From Chloroflexi bacterium B3_Chlor (GTDB taxonomy: Bacteria; Chloroflexota; Anaerolineae; UBA7937; B3-Chlor), in contig NJBK01000006.1 in NCBI GenBank assembly GCA_005223035.1, forward strand, positions 37,310 through 101,309: a stretch of DNA of 64,000 nt, written 5' to 3'. The position numbers and the translations under genes were made by a program. Shown piece by piece: positions 43,801 through 51,569 of the stretch (its first letter is position 1; each line of letters opens with the position of its first letter). The notes below the pieces were generated by a model. The model was not told the DNA's origin and searched no databases. It saw only the letters and a list, made by a program, of their open reading frames with translations.

Positions 43801-43869
43801 TCGGACATGTCCTTAGAAGGCCGATGGGCCTTCGTGCGACGGGAAGACGAGATTCTGGTAGGAGCATGA
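40807..43869 (+). CDS. class A penicillin-binding protein (PBP1A type) with Ig-like C-terminal extension
   Basis: 1020 residues: a basic cytoplasmic N-terminus, one signal anchor ([21 protein letters not shown]), a GT51 glycosyltransferase domain ([25 protein letters not shown]-type [39 protein letters not shown]) and a transpeptidase domain with SxxK (PGSSFKMF, near 398), SxN (RSINVAA, near 457) and KTGTT (near 603). After residue about 770 come Ig-like repeats ([25 protein letters not shown]), longer than in most PBP1A proteins. It polymerises and cross-links peptidoglycan. It overlaps surE by 4 bases (ATGA). Confidence 0.95.
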   Translation: [1020 protein letters not shown]

Positions 43870-44654
43870 AGAACATCCTCGTCAGTAACGATGACGGCAT
43901 CAACTCTCCCGGCCTGTTTCGATTGAAGCAGGCCCTCGATTCAGTGGGAGAGGTTGCGGTCATTGCCCCTGATCGGGAGCGGACAGCTTCCGGTCATGCG
44001 AAGACGATGCACAAGCCTCTGCGGATCAACCAGGTCGCGTTTCCCGATGGCTCCCTGGCCTACTCAAGCAGCGGTGCTCCTTCGGACTGCGTGGCCCTGG
44101 CGGTTCTGGGCTTCCTTCCCCGATTGCCTGACTTGGTGGTGTCCGGTATCAACCTTGGAGCCAATGTTGGGCACGACATCACATACTCCGGGACCCTCGC
44201 CGCCGCCTTCGAGGGTACAATCTCCGGCATACCCTCCATAGCTGCATCGTTGGACACCTATGAGGAAGGTGACTTCAGATACGCCGCCCGTTTTGTGGCC
44301 CACTTGGCCCAGGAGGTGTTGATCCGCGGCCTGCCATCAAACGTCCTGTTGAACGTCAACGTGCCCAACGTGGCAGGAGATGAGATCGCAGGTGTTGAGA
44401 TCACCAGGTTGGGCCGACGGCTCTATCGGGACCAGCTGATCAAGCGACAAGATCCACGAGGCCGAGACTACTACTGGATCGGTGGAGAGAGACCCACCGG
44501 TGTTGCAGAGGATGAGGGCACCGACATTTGGGCACTTGCGCGGAAGCGCATTTCTGTAACCCCAATTCACCTCGATATGACCGACGACAGCTTCATCGAA
44601 GAACTAAGAGGCTGGAGAATCTGGACCGAAGCGAGAGAGCGAAACGTCACATAA
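43866..44654 (+). CDS. surE: 5'/3'-nucleotidase SurE
   Basis: 262 residues from ATG 43866 (MKNILVSNDDGINSPG). The Asp pair at 9-10, SSGAPSDCVALA and VVSGINLGANVGHDITYSGTLAAAFEG are the SurE signature. It is a metal-dependent nucleoside-monophosphate phosphatase linked to stationary-phase survival. The track start would be 14 codons upstream, inside the PBP gene; the ATGA overlap favours 43866. Confidence 0.94.
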   Translation: MKNILVSNDDGINSPGLFRLKQALDSVGEVAVIAPDRERTASGHAKTMHKPLRINQVAFPDGSLAYSSSGAPSDCVALAVLGFLPRLPDLVVSGINLGANVGHDITYSGTLAAAFEGTISGIPSIAASLDTYEEGDFRYAARFVAHLAQEVLIRGLPSNVLLNVNVPNVAGDEIAGVEITRLGRRLYRDQLIKRQDPRGRDYYWIGGERPTGVAEDEGTDIWALARKRISVTPIHLDMTDDSFIEELRGWRIWTEARERNVT

Positions 44655-44669
44655 GGTGGGAAGGCGACG

Positions 44670-45194
44670 GTGGACTTCTGGCAGGTATTGGAAGGAAGAC
44701 GCAGCGTACGCAGTTTCAACGGAGAGCGCGATGTTCCCTCTGAGATCGTGACCAGGCTGCTCCAGGCGGCGATCCGCGCCCCCTCAGCCGGAAACTGCCA
44801 GCCTTGGTACTTCTTTGTGGTGCGAAACCAGAGCGCTAAGCGAGCGCTGGCCCAGGCGGCTCTAAACCAGTGGTTCCTCAGTGAGGCGCCAGTGGTCATA
44901 GTAGTCTGCGCCGAGCCCGAGCGGTCGGCGATAAGGTATGGAGACCGGGGAAGACGTCTCTACTCGCTACAGGACACGGCAGCCGCCATAGAGAATCTCC
45001 TGCTGGCGGCTGTGGCGTCGGGTTTAGGAGCCTGCTGGGTAGGAGCCTTCGATGAGGAGGAAGCATCCCTGGCCCTGGATCTGCCGTCTCATCTACGGCC
45101 TGTGGCGATCGTCCCGGTTGGCTACCCAGCCAGGCGTCCCTCGCTGAGCACCGACCGCCGGCGCTTGGACGCGGTCGTCAAGGAAATCGAGTAA
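44670..45194 (+). CDS. nitroreductase-family FMN protein
   Basis: 174 residues from GTG 44670 (AAGGTGGGAAGG upstream). RRSVRSFNGERDVP and RAPSAGNCQPWYFFVV form the FMN site; SLQDTAAAIENLLLAAVASGLGACWVGAFDEE and VPVGYP complete the fold. Substrate unknown: quinones, nitro compounds or a cofactor are possible in this family. It sits in the PBP1A-surE transcript. Confidence 0.88.
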   Translation: MDFWQVLEGRRSVRSFNGERDVPSEIVTRLLQAAIRAPSAGNCQPWYFFVVRNQSAKRALAQAALNQWFLSEAPVVIVVCAEPERSAIRYGDRGRRLYSLQDTAAAIENLLLAAVASGLGACWVGAFDEEEASLALDLPSHLRPVAIVPVGYPARRPSLSTDRRRLDAVVKEIE

Positions 45195-45277
45195 AGTAGC
45201 CATCCCGGGAGACAGAGGCCTTGGGCAGTGGCCCGCCGCTGAGTCCCAGCCGTCCGTCGTACCCCGTGATCTCCTTC

Positions 45278-45306
45278 TTGACCAAGGCCAGAAGAGCAAG
45301 TATAAT
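45278..45306 (+). promoter_or_regulatory. sigma70-type promoter of ilvE
   Basis: TTGACC, 17-base spacer, TATAAT. Leader of about 55 bases to ATG 45368, no attenuator-like hairpin seen. Confidence 0.7.
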
Positions 45307-45367
45307 AGCGACTGCTTGAGTGTCAACGTGCTCGCTTCCCCGGCGAGCGAGAAGGAGGCAGACAGCG

Positions 45368-46303
45368 ATGACCACCAGATATGCGTTCTTCGAGGGAAGA
45401 ATCGTGCCCATAGATCAGGCAAAGGTCAGCATCATGACCCACGCCTTCAACTACGGAACGGGCTGCTTCGAGGGAATCCGGGCCTATTGGAACAAAACCA
45501 AGAAGCAGCTCTATGTCTTTAAGCTAGAAGAGCACTACGAGCGCTTTCTGCACTCGTGCCACATCATCCGCATCTCCCTCCCCTACAGCGTGGAGGAGTT
45601 GTGCGGCATCACCGTTGAGTTATTGAGAGAAGAAGGCTTTCGGCAGGACACCTATGTCCGTCCCCTGGCATACAAGGCCGACGCGGGCATAGGGGTCAGG
45701 CTGCACGATCTGGAGGATCAATTCGCCCTGTTCGCCACCCCCTTCGGCAAGTACATCGAGAGAGAGGAAGGAGCGAAGGTAGGTGTGTCGTCCTGGCGTC
45801 GAATCAACGATAATGCGGTTCCCGCACGGGCGAAGATCACAGGAGCTTACATCAACTCTGCCCTAATCAAGACTGATGCGGTGATGAACGGATTCGACGA
45901 GGCGATCGTGCTCACCCAGCAAGGGCATGTCTCCGAGGGGAGTGCCGAAAACCTCTTCATAGCAAGGCAAGGCAAACTGATTACCTCGCCAGTGACGGAA
46001 GACATTCTGGAGGGGATAACCAGGGCAACGCTTATCGAACTCGCCGCCAAAGAGCTAGGCATCGAGACGGTTGAGCGGCCGATAGACCGCACCGAGTTGT
46101 ATGTGGCAGACGAGGCTTTCTTCTGCGGAACAGGCGTGCAGATAGCAGCCATAAGCGAGATAGATCATCGTCCGGTTGGTAGGGGCACCATCGGGCCCAT
46201 TGTGACACAGCTGAGAGACCTGTACTTCAGCATTGCTCGTGGTGAGAAGGAAGACTACCTGGACTGGATCACCCCGGTCTATGCAGCTGTACATGCCATG
46301 TGA
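45368..46303 (+). CDS. ilvE: branched-chain amino-acid aminotransferase (class IV)
   Basis: 311 residues from ATG 45368 with AGAAGGAGG upstream; the track start is 16 codons too long. Family motifs: FNYGTGCFEGIRAYW, RPLAYKADAGIGV, PARAKITGAYINSALIKTDA (PLP lysine), GFDEAIVLTQQGHVSEGSAENLF and FFCGTGVQIAAISEIDHR. It interconverts Leu, Ile, Val and their 2-oxo-acids. It would connect with the ABC transporter and dehydratase in amino-acid metabolism, though it has its own promoter. Confidence 0.94.
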   Translation: MTTRYAFFEGRIVPIDQAKVSIMTHAFNYGTGCFEGIRAYWNKTKKQLYVFKLEEHYERFLHSCHIIRISLPYSVEELCGITVELLREEGFRQDTYVRPLAYKADAGIGVRLHDLEDQFALFATPFGKYIEREEGAKVGVSSWRRINDNAVPARAKITGAYINSALIKTDAVMNGFDEAIVLTQQGHVSEGSAENLFIARQGKLITSPVTEDILEGITRATLIELAAKELGIETVERPIDRTELYVADEAFFCGTGVQIAAISEIDHRPVGRGTIGPIVTQLRDLYFSIARGEKEDYLDWITPVYAAVHAM

Positions 46304-46359
46304 CGCGGGAGCTGCCCCTTGAGAGCCCCGTTCACGGAGAGGATCCGGGGAACTAGGAG

Positions 46360-49158
46360 CTAGGGGCTCAGAACCTCAAGGGACGTAGGCAGCAAGATCT
46401 GGTCTCCCATTAGAGTACCTTCGGAGTTCGTGACCTCCAGTCTCTGAAGGGTCTCCAGCTCGTAAACGCCGATCGCCAGGTGATAGGTCTCGGACGGGAC
46501 CGCTCGTCCTACTAGGACCAGATGCTCATCCTCCACAATTTCCTCTTTGAGCCAGGCCCAGGTTGGATACATACCGTTCGCAGGGAGACCATCAGCCTGA
46601 GCCCACATCTGCCCGCTGTCATCCACAAGGTGGACGAAGACGGTGTAGTTCTCCGTCATTTCCTCCAACCCCTCCCAGTACAGAAGCAGCCTGAAATAGT
46701 TTCCCGGCGTTGCGCTAGTTTCCTGAAGCTCATAGCCCAGCAGCCGGATTCGCTCCCCAAACTCAAAAGGTCCCACCTTCGCCACTTCTGACAGATCCAC
46801 AGGTCGTGTCCGACGCACACGGACCCTCGCAAGCTCAAGGCTGTCCGAGACCACATTCCCCTCCTCGTCCAGTACTGCCAGCCGCTGGCCGGTGTCTGGA
46901 CGATAGAGCCCAGCACGAAGCACGTATAAGCCAGGAGGAGTCTCTACAGATACCGGCAGCGCATGGCGGTCGGAGACGTAGAAGCCCGGTGTCCAAGTGG
47001 ACGTCGGGATGTTCGCTGGATTGATCTCCTCGGACAGACTCCATGAGATGTAGTTGGGTCTCAGATCATCGAGGTGCACAAAGACGCTGTAGTTCTCCCT
47101 CCGCCGCCTCTCAGCTTCCCAATACAGAGTCACGTACAGGGTATCGCCAGGTGTCACGCTCTCCCTCTGTATGTCATAGCCCAGGAACATGACCTCATCA
47201 TCGAGGTTGACACGAGCTGCATGCTGGACACCCAGTACTTGTTCAGGAGGCGAGGCCATGCGGAACCAGGTCGTGTAGGGATCAACATAGCCCTCCTTGA
47301 TCACCAACAGAATCAGCAGAGGCAAGGCCAGTAGGCCCGCCTCGACCAACGATAGGCGACTCTCCTCCGCTTCCTTGGGCGTCGAGCGGTCTCGGTTCCT
47401 CCGCCTCAGAACAAGGATGATCGTCACGCCGACCACGATGACAAGGGCCCCTACCGATATGACATTCGCCAAGACCCTGACAGGAGTGTCCTCGAAGCGC
47501 ACGACGACCGTATGCTCACCAGCGGGCACTTCGAAGGTGATCAGCCCCTGGGGGTATGACGGAGTGATGCGTACGGGCTCTGAATCCACAGATGCTTGCC
47601 AGCCTGGAAAATAGAAAGTATTGAACTGGACTGTGAACGGCTCGGACGACACAACCCGATACTCGTCGGAGACGACCGTGTGATCTGTCAGTTCGGCGCG
47701 CCCGGAGTCGGGTAGGCTCTGGGCATCCAGCTTGGAGATCGAGCTGGAAGAGAGATACTGAGGCACCAGGGGTGAGTCAGAAGGTTCCTCCGCAACCCAC
47801 TTTGGAAGACACTCTCCTGCACTTGTGGTGCCAATAGCCCCTGTCCTCAGCTCATTGACCACGACATCTCTCGGGGCCAGCTGCTCTCGGCTCACCGGCG
47901 GCCACTGCTCGTAGAGGTGGACGAATTCAGCCACCACGGTGACAACCAGCGACACCGTCAACAGGATCAGGACTGAATGGCGCCAGGGAAGCCTGGACCA
48001 TAAGTGCACACTCAAGCCAGCAAGCACGGACACTGTCAGTCCAGCTATGTCCAGCAGTCGCCAGGGAAACTGAGTGAAAGCGAGCAGGGGCACGTGTTCC
48101 CACAGCGGGGCTGAAACACGCAAGGTCATGAATACCGCGACGGAGAGTACGACCACGAAGAACGCGGCTTGCATCCTTTGTCGGCGCGTGAGAGGTGCGA
48201 TGATCATAGCCACCACTCCAAGAGCACCAAACAGTACCTGAGGTGCTCCCAGGTTGTGCAGCCAAACGGGGTTGAATGAAGAGCTATCGGGCGTGACCGA
48301 AGGAGAGAGAATCTCTTCCAGGGTCAGGAAGTGCTCGTGGAAGTCCAGGTAGCCCTCAGCGGATCTGTGAAGCTTGACCAGAGGCTTCTCGACCAGCGCG
48401 GGGACCACGAAGAACGATACGAGCGCCAGAGCCAGCACCAGGACCCAAACGGCATGCTTGATTTTGTGCCATCTTCGAGAAGTACAGATGATCCAGGCCA
48501 TATAGACGGCCAGGACTGGGAAGAAGAACATGCCGCTGATGTTATGACTGACGACCACAGCGCCGCATAGCAGAGGGCTAGCCAGCAGATGGAGGAGACT
48601 ATCTCTGGTTATGAGGCGACTTGCAGACCAGAGAGCGACTGGCATGAGAGACACAGCCAAGAACTGAGCGTACCCCCCTCTGACGTAGATCTCTCTCAGC
48701 GTGAAGGGGGCATAGACGTAGGCAACCGCAGCCAACACGGCGGACTTCGGCCCCAAGATGTCTTTGGTGAGAGCATAGGTGCCCCAGGTACCCAGGAGGA
48801 GGCATCCAATCAACACGACCTTGAACGCGCTCTCGAAACCAAGACCTATCAGGTGCACAGCCGAGGTGATGTGATAGAGCAAAGGGGCAAAGTAGTTGAA
48901 GATGGGGTATCCGTAGCCGAAGACCATATCAGGCGCCCAGCGGGGATAGTAGACGCCATCGCCCCAACTCTGATCAACTTCCACGACCCGAAGCAGATGC
49001 ACAAAGCCGTCCGCTGTCCTCGGTAGGCCCGGCTGAAGTAGGGGCAGAACGGCCACGATTGGGAGCAGGACCACGACCACAAGACCGAAGTCCAACCGCG
49101 ACCCGACCCCGATCAGTCGCCGACGCGCAGAGCGCAAGAGCCGCTTAGATCTGGACAC
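46360..49158 (-). CDS. large membrane glycosyltransferase-like protein (6-PTP-related) with two C-terminal beta domains
   Basis: About 932 residues from GTG 49158 (AAAAAGGAAG upstream); the ORF extends 40 codons further without a better start, so the start is uncertain. SRLDFGLVVVVLLPIVAVLPL begins the membrane part; GLPRTADGFVHLLRVVEVDQ and YYPRWAPDMVFGYGYPIFNYF are typical of the 6-PTP-synthase-related group. An extracellular jelly-roll (FNTFYFPGWQASVDSEPV) and a late membrane pair precede two copies of the shared beta domain (VMFLGYDIQRE..LYVTLYWEAE and IRLLGYELQE..LLLYWEGL). Envelope glycan synthesis is inferred. Confidence 0.82.
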   Translation of the reverse strand: MSRSKRLLRSARRRLIGVGSRLDFGLVVVVLLPIVAVLPLLQPGLPRTADGFVHLLRVVEVDQSWGDGVYYPRWAPDMVFGYGYPIFNYFAPLLYHITSAVHLIGLGFESAFKVVLIGCLLLGTWGTYALTKDILGPKSAVLAAVAYVYAPFTLREIYVRGGYAQFLAVSLMPVALWSASRLITRDSLLHLLASPLLCGAVVVSHNISGMFFFPVLAVYMAWIICTSRRWHKIKHAVWVLVLALALVSFFVVPALVEKPLVKLHRSAEGYLDFHEHFLTLEEILSPSVTPDSSSFNPVWLHNLGAPQVLFGALGVVAMIIAPLTRRQRMQAAFFVVVLSVAVFMTLRVSAPLWEHVPLLAFTQFPWRLLDIAGLTVSVLAGLSVHLWSRLPWRHSVLILLTVSLVVTVVAEFVHLYEQWPPVSREQLAPRDVVVNELRTGAIGTTSAGECLPKWVAEEPSDSPLVPQYLSSSSISKLDAQSLPDSGRAELTDHTVVSDEYRVVSSEPFTVQFNTFYFPGWQASVDSEPVRITPSYPQGLITFEVPAGEHTVVVRFEDTPVRVLANVISVGALVIVVGVTIILVLRRRNRDRSTPKEAEESRLSLVEAGLLALPLLILLVIKEGYVDPYTTWFRMASPPEQVLGVQHAARVNLDDEVMFLGYDIQRESVTPGDTLYVTLYWEAERRRRENYSVFVHLDDLRPNYISWSLSEEINPANIPTSTWTPGFYVSDRHALPVSVETPPGLYVLRAGLYRPDTGQRLAVLDEEGNVVSDSLELARVRVRRTRPVDLSEVAKVGPFEFGERIRLLGYELQETSATPGNYFRLLLYWEGLEEMTENYTVFVHLVDDSGQMWAQADGLPANGMYPTWAWLKEEIVEDEHLVLVGRAVPSETYHLAIGVYELETLQRLEVTNSEGTLMGDQILLPTSLEVLSP

Positions 49159-49298
49159 CACTTCCTTTTTCCCGCAACACAGACGTCTTCCGAACATGTG
49201 GGGCCTTGGCAAGGCTCTGCAAAAGGAATGCCAGTCCCCTACTCTCAAGAAACTGGCCTGTCCACAGATGCTCTTCAACCCCCTCCAAAGTCCCGTCC

Positions 49299-49601
49299 CT
49301 AGGTACTCTTGAGCCCTCGCAACTCATACACCTTCTCCAAGCTCCTGCGCCCCTTGAGCTGAATCGGCTACAAGGGCATCGCCTCAACCAGGTTCTTCGT
49401 CCTTGCGTAAGCACTATGGCTGAGCAGTATCTGGCCCAGCTGAGCATGCTCCTGAAGTCGCTTCGCCAGGTTGACGCAATCTCCAATGGCGGTATAGTCA
49501 CTCCTCTGCGGAATGCCGATATTCCCGACCACAGCCTCGCCGACCGTGATACCGATACCAAAGCTGAGCTGGGAATCTGCCTCACGATGCTGCTGAAGCT
49601 G
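49299..49601 (-). pseudogene. adenylate/guanylate cyclase catalytic-domain remnant
   Basis: Not in the ORF track. The minus frame reads [59 protein letters not shown] and, after an in-frame TAG at 49368-49370, PIQLKGRRSLEKVYELRGLK. This is the C-terminal half of a class III cyclase (VVGNIG, R-DYT, GD-VNLA-RLQ). The N-terminal half, including metal-binding Asp residues, is gone; upstream TGA at 49602-49604. A strong promoter lies immediately upstream. Confidence 0.8.
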
Positions 49602-49605
49602 TCAC

Positions 49606-49634
49606 ATTATAGGAGATTTCAAGGCAGCGAGCAA
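49606..49634 (-). promoter_or_regulatory. sigma70-type promoter in front of the cyclase remnant
   Basis: On the minus strand: TTGCTC, 17-base spacer, TATAAT. It may now drive the 46360-49158 gene with a leader of about 440 bases that includes the remnant. Confidence 0.55.
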
Positions 49635-49763
49635 TACATTTCGAGGCTATTTCGAGCTACGACGCATAACAAGGAGGGGCAAGATAGTTCAATAGCAGCG
49701 AGCCTAGCAGCAACACATAGTACGGCCTGACATCCGTGGGGTTGTGCCTGCCGACGAAAAGGC

Positions 49764-49970
49764 TCAGATTCCAAACAGACTTCCCAGGACGTCAATGGTA
49801 TAGTCAGTGAGAGGGAAGAGATTCTCTCTTCTCCAGACCAGAGTAAAGCCAATACCCAGGCCTATGCAAGCAACCAATAGCGGCAGGTTCTTGAAATAGG
49901 CGATGAGCAGTCATGCCAGAAACAGAACCAGGTATGGCCATTTCTTCTTGATCGTCCCCAAAAGGACCAT
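49764..49970 (-). pseudogene. small membrane protein with an in-frame stop
   Basis: From ATG 49970 (GAGGAAAAC upstream) the frame reads MVLLGTIKKKWPYLVLFLA, TGA at 49911-49913, then LLIAYFKNLPLLVACIGLGI to a second stop at 49764. Two hydrophobic helices remain. I do not recognise the family. The next 160 bases (to 49606) show no coding frame. Confidence 0.5.
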
Positions 49971-49984
49971 CTTCGTGTTTTCCT

Positions 49985-51539
49985 CTATTCATCTAAGGCC
50001 CTACTCCCCGCATTGCTCTGGCCCAGAATACCAGCATTCATACTCACGAAAGAGGACGCTTCCTGTTTACGGGATATGGTGCGCCATAGCGCAACCCCTG
50101 CCCCCATAACAAGTATGAAACAGACGACATGGAAGACGTGAACCACGAAGCGAGGCAAGCCAGCAGCGGTCAGGTCACCAGCGCTCAAATCGAGCGCCCC
50201 TCCGGCCAATAGCAGTTGTAAGTGACCAAGCAGTGGTGAGTACTCGGGAATGAAGAGCGACTTGGTCAGGTCCTGGATGAGTAATATATACTGATTGAAA
50301 TCAATAGCCACGCCCAGGAACTGAACGAAGATACTAATCATAGTCAGAGCGATGAGAATACTATGTCGAGCGATCCCCCTTGACCACAACGCTCCCAAGG
50401 GCAATATCAAGAAGGGAAGGGTCGGTACCAAGAAGCGTGGCCCCCACGACCATCCACCGTACCAACTCCACCAGCCAGCGTGCAATAACAGGTAGGTGCC
50501 GAATATGGTGGTAAACAGAACAGCTTCCTCCTGGCGGCCTGCCCTGTAGAAGGCGACCAGCGCTAAGGGAGCCACGATGGTTAGCGGCACAAAGAGAAGA
50601 AGGCTTTTCCCTGGACTAAGCAGCATGCCATAAAGGCCCACGTACAGCGGCGTACTCCAGCCCTCCTCATGGTAACCACCAGCAAAGGGGTGGCCGAAGG
50701 CGTAGTAGTTGTAGAGCAAAGCCACTGAGAGAAGGACGACTGCCGGGGCGAGAAAAACCAGCAACTGGCTCCAGGATGACATCCGACAGCCGGCGATCCG
50801 CGAATGCTGAGGGGTGGAGGATATCCTCGATCGCCAGCGGGAAGGAGTGGCTTTCGATATTGTGGAGCGAGCCAATCTCAGAGCCGAACCGACGGGGAGC
50901 GAATAGGCCAGAAAAAAGGGCAAAACAACCAAGCTGGACAGCTTCGTCAGGAACGCATAGCCCAGACAACTACCAGCCAAGACGAGTTGCTTCAGCTCTC
51001 CCTCCTCTCTGAAGATGAGGAGGAAATACACCGTGGCCAGCAAACAAAGCGTGGACAAGGGCTCGCTGAAATAGAACTTGGCGTAAGGCCAAGCCATCGT
51101 CCCGAGGCCATAGGCGAGGGCTAGGCCTGCGCCTATACGGGCTGAGCGATAGAGTCTGCTGGCGCAAGCACAGAGAAGGGAGCAGGTCACCGCAGTAACG
51201 ATCTGATTGAGGCGAGGCACGAAAAGGAAGACTAAGGCTCCGTAGTCGCTCCCTGGGAGGAGAGCCCTAGTGCCCTTAGCCAGCAAGTAGAGGGGGATGG
51301 CGGCCAGAGGCTGGGCCCAGTCCATAACGGCCATAGCATCTGCCGTTGGGGCCACGTACCGCGTTGGGAAGCCTGCTACTGCAAGGGATGGCCAACTGAT
51401 GACGATCTACGATGCTCCAGGTCGTGCGCAACATGGTCTCGCCATCAGTCGAGTAGACCCCTTCACCCACACCTAGCAGATAAAGAGCCAAGAAGAAAAG
51501 GAATACCAAACCTACGCCAATTCGCTCCCTGCGGTCCAT
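49985..51539 (-). pseudogene. multi-pass membrane glycosyltransferase-like gene broken by a frameshift
   Basis: The N-terminus (MDRRERIGVGLVFLFFLALY, STDGETMLRTTWSIV, GPNGRCYGRYGLG) is in one frame (51276-51539), and the continuation (QPLAAIPLYLLAKG, then about ten membrane segments with WPYAKFYFSEPL and YGGWSWGPRFLVP) in the next (49985-51355). Removing one base from the GGGCCC run near 51313-51318 joins them as RYGLGQPLAAIPLYLL, the expected family motif. It is either a pseudogene or a sequencing error. The gene starts 30 bases after the 51570 gene, so it belonged to that operon. Confidence 0.8.
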
Positions 51540-51569
51540 GGCGCTTCTCTCTTCTGAAATCTGGGCGAA

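Noticed and set aside
49206-49730. 174-residue plus ORF over the cyclase remnant
   Set aside because: The minus frame matches class III cyclase motifs; the plus frame has none.
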